This document shows positions 25,833 through 35,582 of a stretch of 64,000 nucleotides of DNA, one piece after another; positions within the stretch are counted from its first letter, which is position 1; each line of letters begins with the position of its first letter. The notes beneath the pieces were generated by a model, which did not search any database, was not told where the DNA came from, and saw nothing but the letters and a program-made list of their open reading frames with translations. The translations under genes and the position numbers were made by a program. This DNA is from JAFEDN01 sp963832945 (lineage in GTDB: Bacteria > Pseudomonadota > Gammaproteobacteria > Coxiellales > Coxiellaceae): NCBI GenBank assembly GCA_963832945.1, contig CAWHVV010000006.1, positions 62,001 to 126,000 of the forward strand. The letters are read 5' to 3'.

Positions 25833-26039
25833 TCAGCAATTCCCGGTGAATTTTAACTGTTTGATTTAAAATAATAAATCACCCTTATAAAAAATAATTT
25901 TCGTAGAAAATTCTCTGCGCTATGGGGGATCGCAAGGGGGAGCGCGCGAGGCGCTCCCCCTTCATTCCGAGCATCGGCTCCGCCGAGCGCAGGATATAAA
26001 TAGGAAGCAATTGCCGCTGTACCCAGCGGGAATTGCTGA
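25833..26039 (+). mobile_element. MITE-family copy C (207 bp) with 8-bp target duplication
   Basis: Terminal inverted repeats TCAGCAATTCCCG and CGGGAATTGCTGA bound the element. AACTAAAA is directly repeated at 25825-25832 and 26040-26047. The interior holds an AT-rich left part and two GC-rich hairpins (gggggag..ctccccc and cggct..gccg) before GCAGGATATAAATAGGAAGC. No coding capacity. This copy best defines the family. Confidence 0.92.
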
Positions 26040-26056
26040 AACTAAAATCCTTTGTT

Positions 26057-26085
26057 TTGACCTGAACATGAACATAGTATACAAT
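26057..26085 (+). promoter_or_regulatory. sigma-70-type promoter of the LRR gene
   Basis: TTGACC at 26057-26062, a 17-base spacer and TACAAT at 26080-26085, 70 bases before the LRR-protein ATG and just outside the right end of MITE copy C. Confidence 0.6.
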
Positions 26086-26154
26086 TGGTAGCGACTAAGT
26101 GACTATAAAGTAAGGTCGTTAAAATTAAAATTTAAAAGCGAAGAGGTTAGAAAA

Positions 26155-27090
26155 ATGAAATTAAATGAATCATTAGACGAAAAAATCACGGCTCAACTAT
26201 TTGCCAGGTTTGATCTACGTATACGAGAAGAAGGTACCGCGCTTGCTTTAGGCCGGCAGAACCTAAATGATCAGCACATTCCTTACATATGTGAATACTT
26301 AAAACATAATCAAACAATTGAAACTCTTAACCTAGGGGATAATAATTTTAGTCCTGATGGGGCTACATTTTTTTCTAAAAATAATCAAACTATCAAATAC
26401 TTAGATATTTCATCTAATAAGATTGGTGACGAAGGATGTAATGCTCTAATAATGCACCATCAGTATCTCACTGAGTTGTTTGTATCTAATAATAATATCA
26501 GCGATTATGGAGTTTCAAATATCCACTTAAATACAACCCTGGAACACCTGGATCTGTTAAATAATTCTATTAAGGATCAAGGAGCGGTTTATTTATCACG
26601 CAATTCAACGTTAGACTTGCTAAGTCTGCAATATAATGCGATTGGAGAATCAGGGGCAACAGCGCTTCTTGGCAATCAGAATTTTAGATTGGTTAACATA
26701 TTTTCCCAACGTCCTGAATCAAAACCAGCCTCGTCTGCTTTAGATGACAAACTTTTGAAATTATATTTTAGAAATAAGGGTTTAAAACAAAATTATCTTA
26801 AAGAGGTTGCCGAGTTTTTATGTGGCTACATTTTACCGGACATCGCTAGATTAATTTTACAATACAAAGATAAAGACATAGTTCCAATATATTTCGAATC
26901 AATTCAAGCCAAGTTTATCGTACCGCTTCCCCAGCCCGCTGATCTGAAAGAACCCGAGTTAAAATCTCTCCCCGAGGTTCCACCGGTATCTTCAAATGCA
27001 CAGACTTTTATCAATAGAATAAGAAATATTCGGCATCAAATTCGGTGTCAGGGAATAAAAAATATTCAGGTAAACAAGTACAATATTTGA
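26155..27090 (+). CDS. leucine-rich-repeat protein (RNase-inhibitor type), putative effector
   Basis: The 311-aa protein has about five ~28-residue LRRs over residues 30-185 (IETLNLGDNNFSPDGATFF, IKYLDISSNKIGDEGCNAL, LEHLDLLNNSIKDQGAVYL, LDLLSLQYNAIGESGATAL), the ribonuclease-inhibitor type used in host-interacting proteins. The C-terminal part contains FLCGYILPDIARLILQYKD, an F-box-like short motif. No signal peptide or TM. AGAGG precedes the ATG and a good promoter lies upstream. Secretion is inferred from domain type and neighbours. Confidence 0.8.
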   Translation: MKLNESLDEKITAQLFARFDLRIREEGTALALGRQNLNDQHIPYICEYLKHNQTIETLNLGDNNFSPDGATFFSKNNQTIKYLDISSNKIGDEGCNALIMHHQYLTELFVSNNNISDYGVSNIHLNTTLEHLDLLNNSIKDQGAVYLSRNSTLDLLSLQYNAIGESGATALLGNQNFRLVNIFSQRPESKPASSALDDKLLKLYFRNKGLKQNYLKEVAEFLCGYILPDIARLILQYKDKDIVPIYFESIQAKFIVPLPQPADLKEPELKSLPEVPPVSSNAQTFINRIRNIRHQIRCQGIKNIQVNKYNI

Positions 27091-27189
27091 ACTCCCGGAG
27101 AAGCCGGGAATTACCCTGTGAGTAGACCTGCCCGGGTGACTGGGGGTCTACCCCTTACAATTTTCGGGGTTGTCAAAGTGGTGAGATAT

Positions 27190-27406
27190 TCAGCAATTCC
27201 CGCTGGGAATAAAACTGATTTAAGTAGATGAAATATAGGATTAATTTTTCATAAAGAAAAATAATTTTCGCAGAAAATTCTCTACGCTATGGGGGATCGC
27301 AAGGGGGAGCGCGCGAGGCGCTCCCCCTTCATTCCGAGCATCGGCTCCGCCGAGCGCAGGATATAAATAGGAAGCAATTCCCGCTGTACCCAGCGGGAAT
27401 TACTGC
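27190..27406 (+). mobile_element. MITE-family copy D (217 bp) with 8-bp target duplication
   Basis: Left end TCAGCAATTCCCG; right end CGGGAATTACTGC (two mismatches to a perfect inverted repeat). TGAGATAT is directly repeated at 27182-27189 and 27407-27414. The core is nearly identical to copy C from AATTTTCG onward, but the left ~50 bases differ. It lies between the LRR gene and carA. Confidence 0.9.
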
Positions 27407-27484
27407 TGAGATATGCGGGCTAGTGCTTTGGACAAATAAAGATGGTATAATAACGCTCAATATATAGACAGGAGTTGAGGGTTA

Positions 27485-28641
27485 ATGCCGATCAGTTCGT
27501 TTAGAAATCCTTCCCTACCCGCGGTGCTTGCATTAGCAGACGGCAGTCTATTTCCCGGTAGTCTGCCATCGGGGCTGAGGGGCGATCCGTCGGCGAAGTT
27601 GTTTTTAATACCTCCATGACCGGTTACCAGGAAATTCTCACCGATCCTTCCTATGCCGGGCAACTCATTACTCTCACTTATCCCCATATCGGCAATACCG
27701 GCGTTAATCCCGAAGATCAAGAATCAGCCCGAATTTGGGCGAAGGGTTTAATCATTAGAGATCTATCCCCCATAGCCAGTAATTGGCGCGCCAGACAATC
27801 CTTACCCGAATATTTAAAGGAGCAGCAAATTGTCGCCATCGCCAACATCGATACTCGCCGTTTAACGCGGATTTTACGCGAAAAAGGCGCACAACACGGC
27901 TGCATCGTCACCGGGATATGTGGAAGTCAGACGAAGCCATTGCCCTGGCGCGGAATTATCCGGGACTGTTGGGTATGGATTTAGCCAAAGCCGTCAGTGT
28001 GACAGCCTCTTATCCCTGGACAGCCCAAACTCTGAGCTGGGAAAAAACCAGGATTCACAAAAAAACCGGTTATCATGTCGTCGTTTATGATTATGGCGTG
28101 AAATGGCAAATTTTGCGGCTATTGGCCGATCGGGGCTGCCGCATAACTGTTGTTCCCGCTCAAACCGGGCCGAAGAAGTTCTGGCTTTGAATCCCGATGG
28201 CGTGCGTGTTGGCCAATGGCCAGGCGATCCTGCCGTTTGCGATTATGCAATCACCGCTATCCAGAAATTATTGACGCCGGAACGCCTATTTTAGGTATCT
28301 GTTTGGGGTTTCAATTATTGGCCCTGGCTTCCGGCGGCACCAACTCGAAAATGAAATTCGGCCATCATGGCGCCAATCATCCGGTCATAGATTTGACAAA
28401 GGCCGTGTCATGATCACCAGCCAAAATCATGGTTTTTGCGTGGATGAAGAGACCTTGCCGTCCTGTTGGCAGATTACTCATCGTTCATTATTCGATAATT
28501 CATTGCAGGGATTCCGCCATCGTGAAAAACCGGTATTGGGTTTTCAAGGTCATCCTGAAGCGAGTCCGGGCCCGCATGATATTATGGAATATATTTGATC
28601 AATTTATTAATTTAATGAAGAGGCATAAAAGTCATGCCTAA
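27485..28641 (+). pseudogene. carA: carbamoyl-phosphate synthase small chain, multiply frameshifted
   Basis: CarA releases ammonia from glutamine for carbamoyl phosphate. Recognisable pieces run collinearly but in changing frames: LPAVLALADGSLFPGS, MTGYQEILTDPSYAGQ, NIDTRRLTRILREKGAQ, YHVVVYDYGVKWQILR, AEEVLALNPDGV, then GICLGFQLLALASGG with the nucleophile Cys, NHGFCVDEETLP and GFQGHPEASPGPHDIM. At least seven shifts are needed to join them, and the NGPGDP motif is altered to QWPGDP. Three shifts traced (near 28165, 28230, 28270) look like one-base losses in runs of G, C or A. It cannot make a full CarA as written. Confidence 0.88.
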
Positions 28642-31600
28642 ACGAACTGATATTAAAAGCGTTTTAATTATTGGCGCAGGGCCGATTGTGATTGGTCAGG
28701 CCTGTGAATTTGATTATTCCGGCACGCAGGCTTGTCGAGCTCTGCGGGAAGAAGGTTACCGGGTTATTTTAATGAATTCCAATCCTGCCACCATCATGAC
28801 TGATCCGGATATGGCTGATGCCACTTATATTGAACCGATTCACTGGCAGGTGGTTGAAAAAATTATTGCCAAAGAACGTCCCGATGCATTATTGCCGACC
28901 ATGGGTGGTCAAACTGCGTTGAATTGTGCGCTGGATTTAGTACGGGAAGGCGTGTTGGCAAAATATGATGTGGAATTGATCGGTGCTTCGCGTGAAGCGA
29001 TCGATAAAGCAGAAGACCGGGAATTATTTCGCAAAGCCATGACCAAAATTGGCTTGGAAACGCCGCGCTCCGGTTTGGCGCATAATATGGAAGATGCTTG
29101 GAGAATTTTAGAAGAAATTGGTTTTCCGGCGATTATTCGTCCTTCGTTTACCATGGGCGGCAGCGGTGGTGGAATTGCTTATAATCGCGAAGAATTTGAA
29201 GAAATTTGTCAGCGCGGTTTGGAATTATCGCCGACTTCTGAATTATTGATTGATGAATCGATTATCGGTTGGAAAGAATATGAATTGGAAGTGGTGCGTG
29301 ATAGAAAAGATAATTGCATTATTGTGTGCGGTATTGAAAATTTCGATCCGATGGGAATTCATACCGGTGATTCGATTACTGTCGCCCCGATCAAACTTTA
29401 ACGGATAAAGAATATCAACGCATGCGCAATGCGGCCATTGCGATATTGCGCGAAATTGGCGTCGAAACTGGCGGTTCCAATGTGCAATTTGCCATGAATC
29501 CAAAAAATGGCCGGATGATGGTGATTGAAATGAATCCGCGGGTTTCACGTTCCTCAGCATTGGCTTCAAAAGCCACTGGATTTCCGATTGCCAAAGTTGC
29601 GGCCAAATTAGCGGTGGGTTATACCTTGGATGAATTGGCCAATGAAATTACCGGTGGCAAAACCCCGATTTCATTTGAACCGGCCATCGATTATGTGGTC
29701 ACAAAAATTCCGCGTTTTAATTTCGAAAAATTTCCGCAAACCGATCCGCGCTTAACCACGCAAATGAAATCAGTAGGTGAAGTGATGGCGATTGGCCGCA
29801 ATTTTCAAGAATCATTGCAAAAAGCATTGCGAGGCTTAGAAATTGGTGTTTATGGTTTAGAATCCAAAATTGATTTTACCGATGCCGGCGTTGGATGACA
29901 GAGCTACATAACCGTTTTAAACATGAATTGCGTATCCCCGGCGCGGATCGTTTATGGTATATCGCCGATGCATTCCGTTATGGTTATACCCTTGAAAAAG
30001 TGCAGACGCTGACGAAGATTGATCCTTGGTTTTTGATGCAGATCGCTGATTTAGTGCAACCGAACAACATTACTGAATCGTTCAGTTTACACAGATTTAA
30101 CACCCGACGAATTATTCCATTTAAAGCGTCAGGGATTTTCTGATCGTCGTTTGGCGCAATTATTACGAGACAACGAAGCAGACGTGCGTGCATTATCGTC
30201 ATCAACATCAATATTCGCCCGGTGTATAAACGAGTGGATACTTGCGCCGCCGAATTTGCCACTGATACCGCTTATTTATATTCCACTTATGAACAGGAAA
30301 ATGAATGCGCAGCCTACTCAGAAAGAAAAAATTATGGTATTGGGCGGCGGCCCGAATCGGATTGGTCAAGGCATTGAATTTGATTATTGTTGTGTGCATG
30401 CCGCATTGGCGATGCGTGAGTAAGGTTATGAAACCATTATGGTCAATTGCAATCCCGAAACGGTTTCCACTGATTATGATATTTCTGATCGATTATATTT
30501 TGAATCATTAACTTTAGAAGATGTGTTAGAAATTGTCGCCATCGAAAAACCCAAAGGTGTTATCGTCCAATATGGTGGACAAACCCCGTTAAAATTAGCT
30601 CGCGAATTAGCCAAAGCCGGCGTGCCGATTATTGGCACTTCGCCCGACGCCATTGATTGCGCCGAAGACCGCGAACGTTTCCAACAATTGATCAATGAAT
30701 TGGGTTTGCGCCAACCTCGTAATGGCACTGTGCGTAGTCGCGAAGAAGGATTACGTCTTGCCAAAGTATTTGCTTATCCAATGATCGTGCGACCTTCTTA
30801 TGTATTGGGCGGGCGGGCGATGAAGGTTATTTTCAATGAACAAGAATTGGCGCGTTATATGAAAAACGTCGATGAAGTTTCGCCGGATTCACCTTTATTG
30901 CTAGATCAGTTTCTAGATGATGCCATTGAAGTGGATGTGGATGCGGTTTGCGATGGCCAGCAAATTTTAATCGGTGGAATTCTGGAACATATTGAACAAG
31001 CGGGCATTCATTCCGGTGATTCTTCTTGCACTTTCCCGCCGCACAGTTTAAGTGTACAAATTCAGCAGCAATTAAAAGAGCAAATGCGGCAAAATGGCCA
31101 AAAAATTAGGCGTGGTTGGCTTAATCAATGCGCAATTTGCTATTAAAAACAATGATATTTATATTTTGGAAGTGAATCCGCGTGCTTCGCGCACCGTGCC
31201 GTTTATTGCCAAAGCCACCGGATTATCCTTGGCCAAAATTGCCGCGCGTTGCATGGTCGGCGTCAGTTTGGCAGAACAAGGGATTAATCATGAATGTTTT
31301 CCGCCTTATTTTGCGGTTAAAAATGCGATTTTTCCTTTTGCCAAATTTCCGGGAGTGGATCCCATTTTAGGGCCGGAAATGCGTTCTACGGGTGAAGTCA
31401 TGGGAATTGGCGACAGTTTTGGCCAAGCTTTTGCCAAAGGGCAGTTAAGTGGCGGGCAGATGATGCCTAAAACCGGTACGAGCTTTTATCAGCGTTCGTG
31501 ATGCCGATAAAAATCGCGCTGCTGTGGTTGCCAAGTCAATTAGTGAGCACTGGGATTTACTATTGTCGCAACCGCGGTACAGCGCGTGCATTACGGAACG

Positions 31601-31886
31601 GCGGAGTTCCTTGTGAAATAGTCAATAAAGTCACTGAAGGCGTCCGCATATTGTCGATATGATTAAAAACGGTGAAATTCAATTTATCGTTAATACGACT
31701 GAAGGTGAGCAAGCGATTGCGGATTCTTTCACGATTCGCCGTAGCGCGGTATCTCGAAAAATTTGTTATACCACGACTTTGGCGGGAGGCGAAGCCGTCT
31801 GCATTGCCCTGCAATCCGGCGACATCGGCGACGTAATGAGTCTGCAAAAGTTGCACCGACTGGTAAAGTCGGTGTGTGAAGTTTAA
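28634..31886 (+). pseudogene. carB: carbamoyl-phosphate synthase large chain, multiply broken
   Basis: The first 255 codons are intact (MPKRTDIKSVLIIGAGPIVIGQACEFDYSG; ATP-grasp PAIIRPSFTMGGSGGG). The frame then breaks near 29393 (before TLTDKEYQRM), near 29895, at several points between 30060 and 30330, by a TAA at 30421-30423 where a sense codon is expected between MRE and GYETIMVNCNPETV, near 31090, and again at several points between 31480 and 31650. The second ATP-grasp and the allosteric C-terminal domain (ending LQKLHRLVKSV) remain recognisable. At least eight lesions. Order carA-carB-greA is conserved in gammaproteobacteria. Confidence 0.88.
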
Positions 31887-31906
31887 AATTAGGGAGGGAA
31901 TCTATC

Positions 31907-32387
31907 GTGAAAAATAAAATTCCAGTCACAGTCATTGGTCATCAAAAAAATGACTGAAGAATTAGAAAAATTAAAAAATCAGGAAAGACCTAGTATTATT
32001 AATGCCATTTCGGAAGCGCGTGCGCATGGTGATTTGAAGGAAAATGCCGAATATCACTCCGCTCGCGAACAGCAGGGCTTTATTGAGGGCCGCATTCGTG
32101 AGCTGGAATCGAAATTATCTCTCTCGCAGGTCATTGACGTCGCCAAACTCAAAAACGACGGTAAAGTAATTTTTGGATCCACCGTGACTTTATGTAATGT
32201 AGCCGATGATACCCGAGTGACTTACCAGATTGTTGGTGAAGACGAAGCCGATATGAAACAGGGCAAAATTTCCATTACCTCGCCATTAGCCCGTGCTGTT
32301 GTGGGAAAAATTGTCGACGATGAAGTCGAAGTAACAACCCCGCAAGGCAAAATGATTTACGAAATTGTGGGTGTGCAATATATCTGA
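31907..32387 (+). CDS. greA: transcription elongation factor GreA, frameshifted at an A7 run
   Basis: GreA rescues backtracked RNA polymerase by stimulating transcript cleavage. AGGGAGG precedes a GTG at 31907 that encodes MKNKIPVTVIGHQK, the expected GreA start. The frame then stops after the run of seven A at 31944-31950; with six A it would continue into KMTEELEKLKN. Downstream, the coiled coil with the catalytic acidic tip region (ARAHGDLKENAEYHSAREQQGF) and the C-terminal FKBP-like domain are intact to 32387. Slippage in the A run or reinitiation (TTG at 31935) could yield product; sequencing error is the simplest alternative. Confidence 0.85.
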
Positions 32388-32411
32388 CGTGAGGATCTTA
32401 AGGAGATTGGG

Positions 32412-32921
32412 GTGTTGACAGGTCCGCAAAAAATTCTGCCGTTAGAGAAATTAACGCGCGAATTATCTTTTCACCGCCAGCAGCAGCGTAAAATTATTTT
32501 CGCGCACGGCGTTTTTGATATGTTGCATCGTGGCCATGTTACTTTGCTTGCGGAAGCTAAAAAGCTGGATGGAATTTTAGTCGTGGGTGTAGAGAACGAT
32601 CAAAATGTGAAACGCCTGAAGGGTCAGGACCGTCCGATTCATTCTCAGGATGCGCGGCTGTTTGTGCTTTCGTATCTGGCTCCCGTGGATTATCTTTTTC
32701 TCATTCCCGAATATCTCCACGATGAGGAGCTGAACGCCTTCTACACCCGCATTTATAAAACATTACACGCCGATATATTGGCAACCTGCGTGGAAGCCGG
32801 CCGTTATGGACCGCTTAAAAAAGCGCATGCCCGTGACACGGGTATGGAGTTCGTCAATATTACCGAACGCTACGACCGCACCACCACGCGGGTCATAGAA
32901 ATTCTCAAGGGATTGAAATAG
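32412..32921 (+). CDS. cytidylyltransferase-fold nucleotidyltransferase (HldE C-domain-like)
   Basis: The 169-aa protein has the HxGH-type signature region (FAHGVFDMLHRGHVTLLAEAKKLDG) and a C-terminal TTTRVIEILKGL resembling the ISTS-like ending of this superfamily. It resembles the ADP-heptose/glycerol-3-phosphate cytidylyltransferase branch, but no kinase domain or heptose genes are adjacent. The GTG start has AAGGAG upstream. It is closely followed by archease and rtcB, so cotranscription with RNA-repair genes is likely; the link may be only positional. Confidence 0.75.
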   Translation: MLTGPQKILPLEKLTRELSFHRQQQRKIIFAHGVFDMLHRGHVTLLAEAKKLDGILVVGVENDQNVKRLKGQDRPIHSQDARLFVLSYLAPVDYLFLIPEYLHDEELNAFYTRIYKTLHADILATCVEAGRYGPLKKAHARDTGMEFVNITERYDRTTTRVIEILKGLK

Positions 32922-32924
32922 AAC

Positions 32925-33341
32925 GTGTCGTCCGCTCATTATGATTATTTCGATCATGAGGCCGATATTGGCATTATCGGCAGCGCCCCGACCCTCGAAG
33001 CGGCTTTCGTTCAGGCGGCTCGCGCGGTATTCGCTTACATGGCTAATCTGGATGAAGTGCAACCGATACAAAGCCGCATTATTGAATTTGTCGAAGAGGA
33101 CAGTGAGCTGGCTTTAGTGAAATGGTTAAATGCGTTACTGGGTGAAGCCCGTCAGTCTAATTTAGTCTTCTCAAATTTTACGTTGCGCCGCGAACAAAAT
33201 CATTGGTTCGGTCAGGCGTGGGGAGAACCGTGGCGTAACTCGCTTGAACGCGGCACGGAAGTCAAAGGCGCCACTCTGACCATGTTGTCAGTAAAATCAA
33301 ATGGTGCGGAATGGGAGGCGCGTTGTGTGGTCGATGTGTAG
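32925..33341 (+). CDS. archease
   Basis: Archease promotes multiple-turnover guanylylation of RtcB. The 138-aa protein shows YDYFDHEADIGIIGSAPTLEAAFVQAARAVFAYMAN, with the Asp and His expected to bind metal, and the C-terminal ATLTMLSVKSNG..ARCVVDV. It starts with GTG 3 bases after the preceding stop and ends 17 bases before the rtcB start. Confidence 0.9.
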   Translation: MSSAHYDYFDHEADIGIIGSAPTLEAAFVQAARAVFAYMANLDEVQPIQSRIIEFVEEDSELALVKWLNALLGEARQSNLVFSNFTLRREQNHWFGQAWGEPWRNSLERGTEVKGATLTMLSVKSNGAEWEARCVVDV

Positions 33342-33358
33342 ATGGAGATTTACAGTCA

Positions 33359-34792
33359 ATGGATTTATCGAAGTTAAAAAAATTAACTGATTATTGCTGG
33401 ACCGCGCCTTTGCGTGCCGGCGAATACCGTGGCGAAGTCTGCTTTTATGGTAGCGAAAAATTGGTAGCGGACATGGATGAAAAAGTCTTTGAACAAATCA
33501 CCAACGTGGCAAAATTACCAGGACTGGTGGGCATGGCCATGACCATGCCCGATGCGCATTGGGGTTATGGGTTTCCGATCGGCGGCGTCGCCGCTTTTGA
33601 CGCCGGGCAGGGAGGTATTATTTCAGCGGGGGGAGTGGGATTTGATATCTCCTGCGGAATTCGGTGTTTACGCACTAATTTAATTTGGAGCGATGTGATA
33701 AACATCCGTCATCTTTTAGGGGATATTCTCTTTCAAAAAATTCCCGCCGGCGTAGGACGCGAAGGGTTGCTCAAACTATCGGTACATGAATTAGATAAGG
33801 TATTGCAAGGCGGTGCCAAGTGGGCTGTCCAGCACGGTTTTGGTTTGAGTCAGGATTTAAATTTCGTTGAAGAAGGTGGGCAAATGTCCGGCGCGTTTCC
33901 TGAAAACGTTTCGGATTTAGCTAAAAAGCGCCAGCATGGGGAAATGGGAACGTTGGGATCGGGAAATCATTATTTAGAAGTGCAGGTGGTGGAGAAAATT
34001 TATGATGTACCGGCGGCGACCGCTTTCGGCCTTCATGAGGGACAGGTATTAATCTCTATCCACTGTGGTTCCCGAGGTTTAGGGCATCAAATCGGCACGG
34101 ATTATCTGGTCAGTTTAGCCAAGGCCGCGCGCCGGCTGGGGGTGGAATTACCGGACCGGGAATTGGCCTGCGCCCCGATAAATTCTCCTGAAGGTCAGCA
34201 ATATCTTGGAGCGATGAATGCCGGCATTAATTGCGCACTGGCGAACAGACAAATTCTCACCCATTTAACTCGGGAGTGTTTTGAGCGCGTGTTACCGGGG
34301 ACTTTAATTTCCACTCTGTATGATGTTTCGCATAATACCTGTAAATATGAAACTCATCAGGTGGATGGCGAGCAGCGGCGCTTATATGTGCATCGCAAGG
34401 GCGCTACGCGAGCGTTTGGACCGGGTCATCCGGGACTGCCGCAAGAGTATCGGGCAGTCGGGCAGCCGGTGGTGATCGGTGGCAGCATGGGAACGGGTTC
34501 TTATATTTTAGCGGGCAATGCCCCGGAAACCAATCGCGCATACGCCTCCGCCAGTCACGGGGCAGGCCGCGCCATGAGCCGGCATCAGGCCAGCAAACAA
34601 TGGCGTGGCAGTGAGCTGGTGGATGACCTGGGTCAGTCCGGTATTATTATTCGCAGCGGCTCCATGCGCGGAGTGGCGGAAGAAGCGCCACTGGCCTACA
34701 AAGACGTGGATGAAGTCGCCGAGTCCACCGAAAAAGGCGGACTGGCCCGCCGCGTAGCCTTCTTAAAGCCCAAAATTTGCGTCAAAGGCTGA
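33359..34792 (+). CDS. rtcB: RtcB RNA 3'-phosphate ligase
   Basis: Joins RNA 2',3'-cyclic phosphate or 3'-phosphate ends to 5'-OH ends using GTP and Mn. The 477-aa protein has the metal Cys in FDISCGIRCL, metal histidines in GSGNHYLEVQ and SIHCGSRGLGHQ, and the guanylated His in SHGAGRAMSR. The start MDLSKLKKLTDY at 33359 is chosen over an upstream in-frame ATG that lies within the archease gene; GGAG is 11 bases before it. Archease is directly upstream, as in many RNA-repair operons. Confidence 0.95.
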   Translation: MDLSKLKKLTDYCWTAPLRAGEYRGEVCFYGSEKLVADMDEKVFEQITNVAKLPGLVGMAMTMPDAHWGYGFPIGGVAAFDAGQGGIISAGGVGFDISCGIRCLRTNLIWSDVINIRHLLGDILFQKIPAGVGREGLLKLSVHELDKVLQGGAKWAVQHGFGLSQDLNFVEEGGQMSGAFPENVSDLAKKRQHGEMGTLGSGNHYLEVQVVEKIYDVPAATAFGLHEGQVLISIHCGSRGLGHQIGTDYLVSLAKAARRLGVELPDRELACAPINSPEGQQYLGAMNAGINCALANRQILTHLTRECFERVLPGTLISTLYDVSHNTCKYETHQVDGEQRRLYVHRKGATRAFGPGHPGLPQEYRAVGQPVVIGGSMGTGSYILAGNAPETNRAYASASHGAGRAMSRHQASKQWRGSELVDDLGQSGIIIRSGSMRGVAEEAPLAYKDVDEVAESTEKGGLARRVAFLKPKICVKG

Positions 34793-34834
34793 AGGTTGGA
34801 AAGCAATAACATTAATGCCGCCACGTCCCCTATT

Positions 34835-35128
34835 CTATTTTTCTATTATAAAAGATAAATGCAATTTAGAATTAGATGCACTGGCAATGCGAGCCAGTAA
34901 TTCTAAAGAGGGTACGCGCATATCATTTCCACTTTCCAGTCTGGCAATTACCGGTTGCGTAGTCCTGGCTTTTTCAGCAAGCTCTTTTTGAGTTAGATGA
35001 GCGGCCTGTCTGAGTTTAATGACTAATTTAGAAATTTCATTAATCAGTAATTGTTTTTCATATTCTTGTGAAAATTCTGTGTCTTTCAAATGTTTTTCTA
35101 TGACCGCCTTAAGCGTAACTTTTTTCAT
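34835..35128 (-). CDS. XRE-family antitoxin (HigA-like)
   Basis: 97 aa with a helix-turn-helix in the middle (VIKLRQAAHLTQKELAEKARTTQPVIARLESG) and a short C-terminal strand. It overlaps by 20 bases the RelE/HigB-like gene that precedes it on the same strand. This gives the toxin-first order typical of HigBA systems. Likely represses its own operon. Confidence 0.85.
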   Translation of the reverse strand: MKKVTLKAVIEKHLKDTEFSQEYEKQLLINEISKLVIKLRQAAHLTQKELAEKARTTQPVIARLESGNDMRVPSLELLARIASASNSKLHLSFIIEK

Positions 35129-35459
35129 AATGGGTTACCTCCCGCATTCTTTGTTCAGCGACGTTAATCTCACGAATAGGCGCTTTTTGGGATTCTTTTT
35201 TATAGGCGTGAAGCAACATTAAATTATTTTTGCCAACAGAGACATAAAAAATTCTGACTCCTGCATCCGCCGTTTTAATTTTTATTTCCCAAAGCCTCCC
35301 CCGAATTTGTCTGAATTCAACTCGGGGAGATTCAAAACCTAATTCCTCTACATTTCTTAAACATGCCAACACCTTGGCCCGATCTCTCGATTGGAGTTTG
35401 TCAATAAACTCTTCAACCGGACAAGCTCCATTTTTCTTTGTATAAAAAGTTATTTCCAT
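35109..35459 (-). CDS. RelE/HigB-superfamily toxin (phage Gp49-like)
   Basis: The 116-aa protein has a family pattern: VEEFIDKLQSRDRAKVLACLRNVEELG, then FRQIRGRLWEIKI, and RIFYVSVGKNNLMLLHAYKKESQKAP. The Lys/Arg-rich C-terminal segment fits ribosome-dependent mRNA interferases. It pairs with the downstream overlapping HTH antitoxin. Confidence 0.85.
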   Translation of the reverse strand: MEITFYTKKNGACPVEEFIDKLQSRDRAKVLACLRNVEELGFESPRVEFRQIRGRLWEIKIKTADAGVRIFYVSVGKNNLMLLHAYKKESQKAPIREINVAEQRMREVTHYEKSYA

Positions 35460-35582
35460 AATGCATTATATCCAATAGGGTATTGGGTGTCAATTTCAAA
35501 GTAATGAAGTAATGAAGTAAAATCATTTATTGCAATACGTATAAATTTGACATATTTTGGATTTTATTTTAAATTAGGCTCC

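Noticed and set aside
28103..31501. Separate short genes in the carA/carB region
   Set aside because: Each open piece is a collinear fragment of CarA or CarB; calling them separate genes would hide the pseudogene structure.
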